DNA from: Acidobacteriaceae bacterium
GTDB lineage: Bacteria; Acidobacteriota; Terriglobia; Terriglobales; Acidobacteriaceae
DNA: 37,897 bases
Direction of reading: 5' to 3'
Assembly (NCBI GenBank): GCA_003138515.1
Contig: PLGG01000090.1
Coordinates: 1-37,897, forward strand
Part shown: positions 7,893-16,337 of the stretch, one piece after another
How positions within the stretch are numbered: position 1 is the first letter of the stretch
Layout of the letters: each line of letters opens with the position of its first letter
Translations under genes and position numbers: made by a program
Notes under the pieces: model-generated
Seen by the model: only the letters and a program-made list of their open reading frames with translations
Databases searched by the model: none
Told to the model about the DNA's origin: nothing

Positions 7893-8563
7893 GAGAGAAA
7901 ATCGTGCAGCGACTCCGCGATGCTTTGGGAAGCCCTCTTGCTATTTTCGCCCATCCGGATGAGTGAGGGCCAGTACCAGGGCCGAAGAATGGCAAAAAGA
8001 GTAAACGTAGCGAGCTCGAAATTGCCGCTGGGCGCGAGGAAACGGTTGAAATCGGGCAGGCGATCGGTGAGGGCGTCGCTGACGCCTTTGATGGCGTAGA
8101 ACGGAATGCCGCGCATGGCGGCGAGGCGCGCGACGGCTGCGGCTTCCATGTCGACGAGGGCGGCGTTGTATGCGGAAGTGAGGCGGCGTTTTTCGGTATA
8201 AGGGGCCACCTTGGGGCTGGTGGCAAGCCACAGTTCGCCGGCGCCCGCATCGCAGTGGAAGCGCTCGCCGGTGCGAACATCGATGACTCCGGCGACATTG
8301 TGGGCTGTACCGGGAACGATTTCGGCGCGGAGCGCCCCGGCCCATCCGATGGAGAAGACGAGATCGATGGGGCCGCCTGCTTCGATGGCGGCGAATGCAC
8401 GAGTGGCGGCGGATTGGCCGGCGCCGGCGCAGGCGGCGATCCATTCGTCTTCTTCGGTGCGCTGCGCCCAGAAGCGCGTGCCGTCGCGAGTGCTGTGGGG
8501 CCAATGGCGGACGAGCGGCTTGAGCTCACCGGGGAAGGCGGCGATGATGGCGACGCGGGTCAT
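7889..8563 (-). CDS. hpnG: HpnG, adenosylhopane nucleosidase/phosphorylase
   Basis: This 224-aa protein is of the purine nucleoside phosphorylase/MTA-SAH nucleosidase fold. HpnG removes adenine from adenosylhopane to give a ribosyl- or phosphoribosylhopane. The base-binding and catalytic signature ALVDMEAAAVA holds Glu140, and GVSD holds Asp163, the usual acid that protonates the adenine. The N-terminal strand VAIIAAFPGELKPL matches the family. The assignment to HpnG rather than a general nucleosidase rests on context: hpnH, hpnA, shc and hpnCD are all in the same strand and block. The stop overlaps the start of the following dehydrogenase. The start ATG has only a weak AAAG-like ribosome site. 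Confidence 0.9.
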   Translation of the reverse strand: MTRVAIIAAFPGELKPLVRHWPHSTRDGTRFWAQRTEEDEWIAACAGAGQSAATRAFAAIEAGGPIDLVFSIGWAGALRAEIVPGTAHNVAGVIDVRTGERFHCDAGAGELWLATSPKVAPYTEKRRLTSAYNAALVDMEAAAVARLAAMRGIPFYAIKGVSDALTDRLPDFNRFLAPSGNFELATFTLFAILRPWYWPSLIRMGENSKRASQSIAESLHDFLS

Positions 8564-8714
8564 GATCTTTACTATTCTTCTGCTAAACGGACCTATGCCC
8601 CCAGAAGGGTCTCATGGCGCACTCAAAGTCTGCTTCAGCGCTAACCGGAACGGCCAAATTCGTAGAAGAGCGCTTGAATCGTCGCCTCCACGCTCTAACC
8701 AAAGTACGCTAAAG

Positions 8715-9356
8715 TTATTGCTTTATAGTACCGTCGACATGATTCTTGAAGACCAGCCAAGCCTCGACATCGAGAGCACGCTCCGTCGGCTTCGCGCCGT
8801 CTTTGAAAACTGTAAGCCAAGGCTTAACATCGGGATCCGCCCAGACCGCTAAAAGAGAATCGTTTCCGACACAAAGAATAGGAATGGTGTCGCCGGGGCT
8901 GACCGCCCTCGATGCGAGGATCTCATATCCACCGGCATGGATAACGGCACCAGGCTTAATGGCAACCTTCATCTTCAAAACGGCGGGAAAAACAGATTGA
9001 TGTTCTAACTGAGCCATAACTGGAAAAGGGAAATTGTCCTTACCATCGAACGGCGCATCAGACAGTTGAGCTGTTTCTACGCTCCAACTTTGATCCTCCG
9101 AGACTTGGGCGGAGAGCACATCACCCTTCTTGAGGGGACGGATTGAAGCCCAAGAAAACGCCGCGTTTGAGGCGCCGGTAATGTCGCGGGATACCAAAAG
9201 CTGGCCGGCTAGGTAGGTAACATAAACAACCTTGCCGTGGGCATCAAGATGGCCCTGTATCGACACGGAGGGATCCTGAGCATTCCCTAGCGTACACAAA
9301 CAGAAACCGCCAATAATGAGCGCTGCAACCGTGGCCCACGGGACGATCGGTCTCAC
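8715..9356 (-). CDS. Exported protein of unknown function in hopanoid block
   Basis: I do not recognise this 213-aa protein. The start was set at the GTG at 9356 because an excellent ribosome site (AGGAGGA) lies 8 bases upstream; a longer reading from 9449 would add 31 residues of non-signal character. From this start the protein opens with a signal peptide (positive R2, hydrophobic 6-22, cleavage after GNA near 26). A cysteine pair (FCLC) in that region makes a lipoprotein possible but the lipobox is poor. The mature part is rich in beta-type sequence, with KKGDVL and AVSPGDTI turns reminiscent of pilus-assembly SAF-like or beta-barrel folds; this is weak. It lies between hpnA and hpnG with 111- and 151-base gaps, so it may have its own promoter. 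Confidence 0.75.
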   Translation of the reverse strand: MRPIVPWATVAALIIGGFCLCTLGNAQDPSVSIQGHLDAHGKVVYVTYLAGQLLVSRDITGASNAAFSWASIRPLKKGDVLSAQVSEDQSWSVETAQLSDAPFDGKDNFPFPVMAQLEHQSVFPAVLKMKVAIKPGAVIHAGGYEILASRAVSPGDTIPILCVGNDSLLAVWADPDVKPWLTVFKDGAKPTERALDVEAWLVFKNHVDGTIKQ

Positions 9357-9467
9357 TGAGATTTCCTCCTTCGGGGAAGATTTATACGCCGATGGCAGTA
9401 TAAATCGATTTGGCTTCGGACAAGGGCAAGGGCCCAAGGCTTCATTCAAAATCCAACGTCAGGCCGA

Positions 9468-10457
9468 TCACGGCGCATAGCCGTTGGAGCGGAACCAGTC
9501 GATGGCAGCGCGCATTGCGGGGTAGACGGGCACGACGCGGAAGCCGATCTCCTGCTGAGCGTGCGCGCTGGAAGCGTACATTTTCTTGCGGCCCATGCGG
9601 ACTTCTTCGAGCGTGGCGCGGGGCTCTTTGCCGCGGATGCGACCTGTGATCCACTCCTCGAAAAAGGCGTAGGTCGCGGCGACGACGAAGGGAATTTTGA
9701 CAGTTGGCGAAGGAATGCCGGTGATGGCTGCCATTTTGTCGAGGATCTGTTTGAGGGTAAGGTTTTCGCCGCCTAAAATGTAGCGCCGGCCGGGAGTGCC
9801 TTTGGTCAGCGCGAGAACGTGGGCGCGGGCAACCTCGGAGACATCGACGAGATTGAGGCCGGTATCGACGTAGGCCGGAAATTTGCTATTAAGGAAGTCG
9901 ACGAAGATGCGACCGGTGGGCGTGGGCTTGCGGTCGTTGGAGCCGATGGGGGTGGTGGGGTTAAGGATGATGACCTGTTGGCCGCCTCTAGCGGCGGCGA
10001 TGGCTTCCTGTTCAGCCAGAAACTTGGAGCGCTTGTAGTGGCCGACCATGTCAGCGATCGAGACGGGCGTGTCTTCATTGATGACGATCCCGTCCGTGCG
10101 AAAGTGCATCGTAGCAACACTCGACGTGTAGACAAAGCGCTTAATTCCTGCTTCGCGAGCCATGCGGAGCAGCTCGCGCGTGCCGTCGACATTAGCGCGA
10201 TACATGGCGGCGGGATCGGGAATCCAGAGCCGGTAGTCCGCGGCAACGTGGACGACGGCATCGCAGCCTTCGAGGGCTGGCTTGAGCGAGGCAGGGTCGG
10301 AGAGATCGCCGATGACCGATTCGCCGCGAATGCCCTCAAGGTTGGCGAGATTGCTGGTTTTGCGGGTGAGAAGGCGCAGGCCGGCGCCTTCGGCGGCAAG
10401 GGCTTTCGCCACATGATGGCCGACAAAACCTGTTGCGCCGGTGAGGAAGACTCTCAT
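9468..10457 (-). CDS. hpnA: HpnA, hopanoid-associated sugar epimerase-like SDR
   Basis: This 329-aa protein is an extended short-chain dehydrogenase. The NAD-binding motif GATGFVGHH is at residues 7-15; the active-site triad is carried by TSSVATM and YKRSK. The downstream stretch LNPTTPIGSNDRKPTPTGRI, common in HpnA, and the full length match the hopanoid-associated epimerase family. HpnA accompanies hopanoid genes in many bacteria; its substrate is not settled, with nucleotide-sugar or hopanoid side-chain chemistry proposed. It is encoded on the minus strand between the unknown exported protein and the divergent TlpA-like gene. The 257 bases upstream (10458-10714) show no convincing gene and must hold the promoters for both directions. 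Confidence 0.92.
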   Translation of the reverse strand: MRVFLTGATGFVGHHVAKALAAEGAGLRLLTRKTSNLANLEGIRGESVIGDLSDPASLKPALEGCDAVVHVAADYRLWIPDPAAMYRANVDGTRELLRMAREAGIKRFVYTSSVATMHFRTDGIVINEDTPVSIADMVGHYKRSKFLAEQEAIAAARGGQQVIILNPTTPIGSNDRKPTPTGRIFVDFLNSKFPAYVDTGLNLVDVSEVARAHVLALTKGTPGRRYILGGENLTLKQILDKMAAITGIPSPTVKIPFVVAATYAFFEEWITGRIRGKEPRATLEEVRMGRKKMYASSAHAQQEIGFRVVPVYPAMRAAIDWFRSNGYAP

Positions 10458-10714
10458 AGCAGAGTTCCTGGGAGACCTTCATTCTAAATGGCCCAGGAAC
10501 GCGAAGGCATGATCCGGAGGCCATGGACACAGCAAGCTCTACCATGTCGCAGCCGCAATGCTCCATTGAAAGTAGCAGAGAACACTCCATGCGATGCACG
10601 ATGCGCAGATTGCGTACGAGCCGATAGAGTCGCCGATGGGTAAGATGGGAGCCGGCGAGGATAGGGCGGAGCGCCAAATCTGCCGGCACCGGCAACCGTG
10701 GAGGAGCGAAGCAA

Positions 10715-11254
10715 ATGGGTAAGCGCGCAGTTTTGGCGTTGACGGCGATGCTCGTGCTGTGGCTGCCTGCAGCCGCTGAGGCCAAACCCATACCGAATCT
10801 GTCGTTCAAGGATCTGGCGGGAGTCAAAAAGAGCTTCGCCGATTTGCGCGGCTCTATAGTCGTGGTGAATTTCTGGGCGACCTGGTGCGGTCCCTGCCGC
10901 GAAGAGTTGCCGCTGCTGACTGGCTTGAACGTACAGTACTCCGCTAAGAAGGTTAAATTCATCGAGATCTCAGAGAATGAAAATGGAGATTCCAAGGCTG
11001 GCCGCGCCAAGATCGACGAATTCATGAAAGCCCACGGCCCGGGCCTCGAAGTGTGGACCGGCGCGGATATGGACACGCTGGGCCGGCTGGGACTCGGCAA
11101 CGAGCTTCCTGCAACCATCATCCTGGACGAGAATGGCAACGTGATCTGCCAGCTGCTGGGCGAGGCGCGGGAGACGGATCTCCGGACGGCGCTGGACTGG
11201 CTGTTGAACGGCCGAACCGGACCGGCGCCGGTACAGATCGTAAAGCACCTCTAG
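10715..11254 (+). CDS. TlpA/ResA-like thioredoxin-fold protein
   Basis: This 179-aa exported protein has a signal peptide at residues 1-23 (cleavage after AEA) and a thioredoxin domain. The redox site is WCGPC (57-61) in NFWATWCGPC, and the cis-proline region is NELPATII. TlpA/ResA proteins reduce disulfides outside the cytoplasmic membrane, often for cytochrome c maturation. GGAGGAG lies 7-8 bases before the ATG. It is the only plus-strand gene within the hopanoid block and converges, with a 14-base gap, on the 142-aa gene, so a functional link to hopanoids is not implied by cotranscription. Confidence 0.9.
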   Translation: MGKRAVLALTAMLVLWLPAAAEAKPIPNLSFKDLAGVKKSFADLRGSIVVVNFWATWCGPCREELPLLTGLNVQYSAKKVKFIEISENENGDSKAGRAKIDEFMKAHGPGLEVWTGADMDTLGRLGLGNELPATIILDENGNVICQLLGEARETDLRTALDWLLNGRTGPAPVQIVKHL

Positions 11255-11268
11255 GCCGGAGGGGGTGC

Positions 11269-11697
11269 CTACTCCAGCGAATCCGGAACCAGCGCGATGT
11301 TCTTTTCGCCGGCGGCCTTCTTTTCGGTGTAGGCCTTGACCCAGTCTTCCCAGTGCTTTCCGGCGGCGCGATCTTTTCCGGAAAATTCCAAGCGGGCGAT
11401 CTGGGCGTAGCTCAGCTTGCGCTTTTCTTCTGCCTTTGGAGTAAAGTACTGAACAAAAGACTCCACGAGCGTGGCACCAGTGACGCGATTGAAGATGTAG
11501 GCTTCGATTTTTTCGCCGGACTTGAGCGTGATGGTGACGTCGCCGCGATAATCGAAAGCCTTTTCGAGAGCTTCGCGCAGTGCTTCGTCGCTGGCAAGCT
11601 CGGGAACCCAGCCCTCGAGCTCTTCATGCTCCGTCCCGGGAGCCAACTCCAGAGCTTCGACCTGTTCCAGCGTGTACTTCAGCACCTCCGCGGTCAT
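11269..11697 (-). CDS. Unknown 142-aa cytoplasmic protein coupled to hpnH
   Basis: I do not recognise this protein. It has no signal peptide or membrane segment and is strongly acidic and lysine-rich. A central stretch, FDYRGDVTITLKSGEKIEAY, has the strand-turn-strand look of a small SH3- or Sm-like barrel: a hydrophobic strand, the turn SGE, and another strand. Helices are likely at 1-50 and 90-130. Its ATG overlaps the stop of hpnH (ATGA), so translation is coupled and equal amounts of the two proteins are likely. That makes it a candidate accessory factor for the radical SAM enzyme or for delivery of its lipid substrate; this is context-only inference. Confidence 0.85.
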   Translation of the reverse strand: MTAEVLKYTLEQVEALELAPGTEHEELEGWVPELASDEALREALEKAFDYRGDVTITLKSGEKIEAYIFNRVTGATLVESFVQYFTPKAEEKRKLSYAQIARLEFSGKDRAAGKHWEDWVKAYTEKKAAGEKNIALVPDSLE

Positions 11698-12812
11698 GCG
11701 CGCGTCCCCTCGAGTTCACGATCCCGATGCGTGATATTCACCAGCGACGACGGTCCGTGTGGCATGGGCTCGTTGAGCAAGTTGAGCGCATGCTGGTCGG
11801 GATAGAGCGAGAAGCTGCCCTTGACCATGGCGAAGAAGCCCTTGAGCGAGCCGAAGCCTTCGAGCACAGCTGTTGGCTCATAACCGCAGCTCACCATGCA
11901 ATTGGCGCACTTGGGATTGCCCGACGCCACGCCGTACTCTTCCCACTTTGTGGTTTCCATCAGCTCCCGAAAGGTTTCCGTGTAGCCGTCCTGCAGCAGG
12001 TAGCAGGGTCGCTGCCAGCCAAAAATATTGAAGGCAGGCGAGCCCCAAGGCGTGCACTCATAGTTGCGATCGCCCATCAGGAACTCGAGAAAGAGCGGCG
12101 ACATATTGAACTTCCAGGTCTTCTTGCGGTTCGACAGGATGGCGCGGAAGAGCCGGCGCACGCGGGCGCGGCCCATGAAGTGCTTCTGATCGGGCGCCTT
12201 TTCATAGCTGTAGCCGGGCGAGAGCACGATGCCCTCGACGCCCATCGCCATCACCTCGTCAAAGAAGGCGCGAACAGGGTTGGGATCGGTGCCGTCAAAA
12301 AAGGTTGCGTTGGTGGTGACGCGGAAGCCGCGCTTGACGGCCTCCTTGATGCCTTCGACAGCGATATCCCAGCCGCCCTCGCGGCAGACGGAGAAATCGT
12401 GCTCATCGCGCTGGCCGTCGAGGTGGACGGAGAAGGTCAGATATTTTGACGGAGTGAACTCCGGGAGGCGGCGCTTGAGCTCGAGCGCGTTGGTGCAGAG
12501 GTAGACGTATTTCTTGCGCGCGACAAGGCCGTTGACGATTTCGACGATCTGCGGATGAAGCAGCGGTTCGCCGCCGGGGAGGGAGACCATGGGCGCGCCA
12601 CATTCCTCAATGGCAGCGAAGCACTCCTCAGGCGTGAGTTGCTTTTTGAGAATGTGCGGCGGATATTGCACCTTGCCGCAGCCGGCGCAGGCCAAGTTGC
12701 AGCGGAAGAGCGGCTCAAGCATGAGCACAAGCGGATAACGCTTGTTGCCCTTGAGCCGGTTCTTGAGGACGTAGGTTGCCACCGTCCACATCTGGGAGAT
12801 TGGTACTGCCAT
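11694..12812 (-). CDS. hpnH: HpnH, radical SAM adenosylhopane synthase
   Basis: This 372-aa radical SAM enzyme has the [4Fe-4S] cluster cysteines at C38, C42 and C45 (FRCNLACAGC). HpnH adds the 5'-deoxyadenosyl group of SAM to diploptene, giving adenosylhopane, the first step of side-chain extension. The PGGEPLLHP motif, the NATFFDGTDP stretch and the C-terminal cysteine-bearing region (NPKCANCMVSCGYEPTA) match full-length HpnH. A ribosome site GAGGG lies about nine bases before the ATG. It comes after shc (125-base gap with a long inverted repeat) and overlaps the next gene. Confidence 0.96.
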   Translation of the reverse strand: MAVPISQMWTVATYVLKNRLKGNKRYPLVLMLEPLFRCNLACAGCGKVQYPPHILKKQLTPEECFAAIEECGAPMVSLPGGEPLLHPQIVEIVNGLVARKKYVYLCTNALELKRRLPEFTPSKYLTFSVHLDGQRDEHDFSVCREGGWDIAVEGIKEAVKRGFRVTTNATFFDGTDPNPVRAFFDEVMAMGVEGIVLSPGYSYEKAPDQKHFMGRARVRRLFRAILSNRKKTWKFNMSPLFLEFLMGDRNYECTPWGSPAFNIFGWQRPCYLLQDGYTETFRELMETTKWEEYGVASGNPKCANCMVSCGYEPTAVLEGFGSLKGFFAMVKGSFSLYPDQHALNLLNEPMPHGPSSLVNITHRDRELEGTRA

Positions 12813-12851
12813 CAGCGTTTTCCCTCAGGGGCGGAAGCCCCGGTGTTTCTT

Positions 12852-12960
12852 AGCTCGCAGCCGGTAGCTCGTACCCGGCAGCTATAAAACTCACTCGTTC
12901 TCTTCGATGCTCAACGCAACAGCAAAACAGCTACAGGCTACCGGCTCCCGGCTGCAAGCT
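12852..12960. repeat. 32-nt imperfect inverted repeat between shc and hpnH
   Basis: The arms at 12852-12883 and 12929-12960 are each 32 bases, begin with AGCT and end with AGCT, and match as reverse complements at 25 of 32 positions. They are separated by 45 bases. The right arm runs into shc and encodes its last seven residues (QLAAGSR) and the stop. The core words AGCCGG, GGTAGC and CCGGC resemble intergenic word repeats. It could form a large hairpin between shc and hpnH transcripts. No T-run follows, so strong termination is not expected. Confidence 0.65.
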
Positions 12961-15016
12961 GGTTGTTTCTTTCCATCGCACGCTTATACGCGGTGAGCGC
13001 CATGAGCGGGAAGTACTGGCGGTACATGGTGTAAGCCAGATAGAAAACCTTGGGAAAGCCCGTTCCCGTGATGATTGCCTGGCGCGTCGGGCCCTCGCCC
13101 ATCGACTCTTCCCAGCTTCCGTCAGCATGCTGGCGCTCAAGCAACCAACGCACGCCCTTGGCGACGGAGTCGGAGCGATCGTCGCCCGCGGCAAGCAGGC
13201 CTAGCATCGCCCATGCGGTTTGCGAAGGCGTGCTCGGACCAATGCCGCGCGTGTCAGGATCGTCGTAAGTGCCGCAGGTCTCGCCCCAGCCACCATCGGG
13301 ATTCTGCACCATGCGAATCCACTCCGCTGCCTGCTGGATTTGCGGCTCGAGGTGGTCGACGCCGATAGCATCGAGCCCGCGCAAAACAAGAAACGTTCCG
13401 TAAAGATAGTTGACGCCCCAACGGCCGAACCAGCTTCCGTCCGGCTCCTGTGCGCTGAAGATGAATTTGATGGCGAGCTCGACGCGCTTGTCGGCTCGCG
13501 TAAAGCCGTAGACGGCCAGCATCTCGAGCATGCGCCCGGTGATATCCACGCTGGGCGGATCGAGCATGGCGTTGTGATCCGCGAAGGGGATGTACTGGAA
13601 GATCATCTTGGTGTTGTCGCGGTCAAAGCTGCCCCAGCCGCCGTTCCGGCACTGCATGGCGAACTCCCAGGCGATGGCTCGCTGCGCGACCTGGTGTTGA
13701 TAGCGTTCGCGCGGATTGTCGACTTTGCTCAACGCAAGCAGAACCTGCGCGGTGTCGTCGGTGTCGGGATAGAACTCGTTGTTGAATTCGAAGTACCAGC
13801 CGCCGGGTTCGGTTTTTGGGACTTTGACGGCCCAATCCCCCTTGTGGCGAACCTCTTTGGCCAGCATCCAGTCGACGGCCTTGATCATGCGCGGATCGGT
13901 CCGCGGCACGCCCGCCTCGCCCAGCGTGTAGACGGCCTGCGCCGTGTCCCATACCGGACTCATGCAGGGCGTCATGCGGAAAGTCGGCTCCGGCATTTCT
14001 GGCGTGGCCGGCTGTTCGATGCCGAGCTTTTCAAATTCGTCGCGCGCGCGGATCACCTGCGGATCGTCTTCGCTGTAACCCAGGCAGCGCAGCGCGATGA
14101 TGGCGTTGAGCATGGCGGGATAAATGGCGCCGAGACCGTCAGTCATCTCTAGCCGCTCCAGCATCCACTTCTCCGCGCGCTTCATCGCCAGAGTGCGCAG
14201 CGGGCGCAGGTGAACGGCTTCAGACCAGTGCATGAGCCGGTCCAGAATGAGGAAGAAATTGCGCCAGGAGATGAGGTGTTTGCGATCGATGCGCACTCGG
14301 AGAATGGAATTGGCTCGGCCGCCCACGAACAACTCGTCGATTCCCTGCTCCGGGGGAATTTTCTTGTACGGCTTTTTTGCGTACATGATGGCCAGCGGGA
14401 CGAGAATGGAGCGCGACCATGCGGAGATCTCGTAAATATTGAAGTAGAACCAATTGGGAAAGAGGACGATCTCAGGCGGAATGGCGGGGACGGCGTCGTA
14501 GTCGTACTCGCCCAGCGCGCAAAGATACATTTTGGTGAAGGTGTTACACGCGGTGACGCCGCCATGAGCGAGTACCCATGCGCGGCACTTGGCGAGGCGC
14601 AGGTCGTGGGGGCCGATGCCCATGAGCTTGGCCGCGGAGTAGCATTTGACCGAGAGCGAGATGTTGCCGGGCCCGCCGGGATAGATGCTCCAACTGCCAT
14701 CTTCGTTCTGGTAGCGCATCATCTCCGCGCAGGCGCGCTTGAGCCGGCCCGGATCGCCGCTCTCGAGCAGCGTGTGCAGAAAGATGTAGTCGGCTTCGAG
14801 CATCGAGTCGGCCTCGAGCTCGCCGCACCAGTAGCCGTCAGGGTGCTGGAGCGAGAAGAGGCAATCGCGCGCGCCGGCGATGGCCGACTCCACATCGGCG
14901 AGGTCTGCATCGATTCGGCCAAAGCGGGGGACCGCGGTGGGCGTTTTTGGCTGATCCTGAATCATGTGGTCTCGAAAATCCGAACCCTCAACTGGAACAC
15001 GGAAATCTGTCTTCAT
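12938..15016 (-). CDS. shc: Squalene-hopene cyclase
   Basis: From the chosen ATG this is 692 aa, slightly above the usual 630-660. It cyclises squalene to hopene and hopanol on the inner membrane face. The protonating motif is DTDD (near residue 416, in YPDTDDTAQ). Several QW repeats are visible, such as QNPDGGWGE, QHADGSWEE, QEPDGSWFGRW and CRNGGWGSFD. The family opening (AIAGARDCLFSLQHPDGYWCGE) begins near residue 45. The reading frame can be extended to a GTG at 15034, overlapping the ispH stop; the ATG at 15016, eight bases after that stop, is preferred, but neither has a clear ribosome site. The C-terminal end is encoded by one arm of an inverted repeat. Confidence 0.96.
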   Translation of the reverse strand: MKTDFRVPVEGSDFRDHMIQDQPKTPTAVPRFGRIDADLADVESAIAGARDCLFSLQHPDGYWCGELEADSMLEADYIFLHTLLESGDPGRLKRACAEMMRYQNEDGSWSIYPGGPGNISLSVKCYSAAKLMGIGPHDLRLAKCRAWVLAHGGVTACNTFTKMYLCALGEYDYDAVPAIPPEIVLFPNWFYFNIYEISAWSRSILVPLAIMYAKKPYKKIPPEQGIDELFVGGRANSILRVRIDRKHLISWRNFFLILDRLMHWSEAVHLRPLRTLAMKRAEKWMLERLEMTDGLGAIYPAMLNAIIALRCLGYSEDDPQVIRARDEFEKLGIEQPATPEMPEPTFRMTPCMSPVWDTAQAVYTLGEAGVPRTDPRMIKAVDWMLAKEVRHKGDWAVKVPKTEPGGWYFEFNNEFYPDTDDTAQVLLALSKVDNPRERYQHQVAQRAIAWEFAMQCRNGGWGSFDRDNTKMIFQYIPFADHNAMLDPPSVDITGRMLEMLAVYGFTRADKRVELAIKFIFSAQEPDGSWFGRWGVNYLYGTFLVLRGLDAIGVDHLEPQIQQAAEWIRMVQNPDGGWGETCGTYDDPDTRGIGPSTPSQTAWAMLGLLAAGDDRSDSVAKGVRWLLERQHADGSWEESMGEGPTRQAIITGTGFPKVFYLAYTMYRQYFPLMALTAYKRAMERNNQLAAGSR

Positions 15017-15024
15017 GTTCCGCG

Positions 15025-16116
15025 TTAGATGCACGTCCTGATGCTGTGTGCCGGGCCGATGTACCGCCGGCTTGGTGAACGAACAGGGACAGGCTCGGCC
15101 CCGCCAGCGCTGCCAATTGCTTGCACAATCTCAGGAGGCAGGCCGAACCGTACATTTTCCGGCATGACCTCAATCTCTTCGACGTCTTCGAAGCCGTTCT
15201 GTCGCAGATAACTGACCACGTCTTCGACCAGGATCTCAGGCGCCGAAGCTCCGGCAGTGACTGCGACATTTTCAACGCCGGCGAGCCATTTTGGATCGAT
15301 GGCCTGGGAGTTATCGATGAGATACCCGATGGTGCCGAGGTTGCGCGAAACCTCGACGAGGCGGTTGGAGTTGGAGCTGTTTGTGGAGCCGACGACGAGC
15401 ACGAGGTCGGCCTTATGGGCCACGTTGCGCACGGCAACCTGGCGATTTTCGGTGGCGTAACAGATGTCCTGCGAGTGCGGTCCGACGATATGGGGAAATT
15501 TGATCTTGAGGGCGTGGATGATGTCGCGCGCCTCGTCGAGCGAGAGGGTGGTCTGGGTCAGATAGGCGACACGGTCGGGGTTGGGAAGTTCGAGCGCCTC
15601 AACTTCGGCAACGTTTGAAACTACATGAGTTACGTCGGGCGCTTCGCCCAGTGTGCCCTCGATTTCGTCGTGGTCGCGGTGGCCGATAAGCACCAGCGAA
15701 TAGCCCTGCTTGGCGAACTTTACGGCCTCAAAGTGCACTTTGGTGACAAGCGGGCAGGTGGCGTCAATCACCTTTAAATTGCGGCCTTTGCTGCGCTCGC
15801 GGACGGCGGGCGAGACGCCATGGGCGCTGTAGATGACGCGCTGGCCGTCGGGCACGTCGTCGATTTCGTGGACGAAGATCGCGCCCTTTTCCGCTAACTC
15901 ATTCACGACATAGCGGTTATGGACGATCTCGCGACGGACGTAAATCGGCGCGCCGAAGGTCTCAAGAGCGATCTTGACGATGTCGATGGCGCGGACTACT
16001 CCGGCGCAGAAACCACGTGGTTTGAGCAGCAACACCCGCTTCTTGCCACGGGAAGCGTTGCCCGAACTGTGATTGGAGCCGTGATGGGGAATGGATTCAG
16101 CGGCAGTTGTGGTCAC
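15025..16116 (-). CDS. ispH: IspH (LytB), HMBPP reductase of the MEP pathway
   Basis: IspH makes isopentenyl and dimethylallyl diphosphate from HMBPP, the last step of the non-mevalonate pathway. The three cluster cysteines are Cys37 (PRGFCAGV), Cys121 (DATCPLV) and Cys219 (DICYATENRQ), counted from the chosen start. VGSTNSSNSNRL and SAHGVSP are further family signatures. The GTG at 16116 was chosen over a reading from 16185 because the extra 23 residues look non-coding and a TATACT sits seven bases upstream. The product is 363 aa with a 25-residue leader before the domain. Its place at the head of the hopanoid block fits supply of isoprenoid precursors to HpnCD. It ends eight bases before the shc ATG. 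Confidence 0.95.
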   Translation of the reverse strand: MTTTAAESIPHHGSNHSSGNASRGKKRVLLLKPRGFCAGVVRAIDIVKIALETFGAPIYVRREIVHNRYVVNELAEKGAIFVHEIDDVPDGQRVIYSAHGVSPAVRERSKGRNLKVIDATCPLVTKVHFEAVKFAKQGYSLVLIGHRDHDEIEGTLGEAPDVTHVVSNVAEVEALELPNPDRVAYLTQTTLSLDEARDIIHALKIKFPHIVGPHSQDICYATENRQVAVRNVAHKADLVLVVGSTNSSNSNRLVEVSRNLGTIGYLIDNSQAIDPKWLAGVENVAVTAGASAPEILVEDVVSYLRQNGFEDVEEIEVMPENVRFGLPPEIVQAIGSAGGAEPVPVRSPSRRYIGPAHSIRTCI

Positions 16117-16123
16117 ATTTCCA

Positions 16124-16129
16124 AGTATA
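16124..16129 (-). promoter_or_regulatory. Candidate -10 element for ispH and the hopanoid block
   Basis: On the minus strand TATACT ends seven bases before the GTG at 16116. That is the spacing expected for a leaderless transcript, the same geometry as at lexA. No good -35 hexamer is seen 16-18 bases upstream. A GGAA lies only two to three bases before the GTG, too close to act as a normal ribosome site. Bases 16186-16337 hold no convincing gene. Confidence 0.35.
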
Positions 16130-16337
16130 CCAATGGGCAGGGTAAAGGGACAGGAGAGAAAAGCAAGCCGAGCAGGCATCCGCAACAGCAGTGCGGCCAG
16201 CCGATCAATCGATCCTCAAACCCAGCGAAGCGCGGGCTGATTTTGCTGAATTTGTTCGCCCGCCTGCCTAATTCAGATCCTGCGCGCAGTGGTCATAGTA
16301 GCTCTGTATTCTGATTTGCCGGGCGGCATACTGAGTT

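Noticed and set aside
3408..16116. hpnE, hpnI, hpnJ, hpnK or hpnO within the hopanoid block
   Set aside because: No frame carries their signatures (FAD amine-oxidase fold, glycosyltransferase, second radical SAM, aminotransferase).
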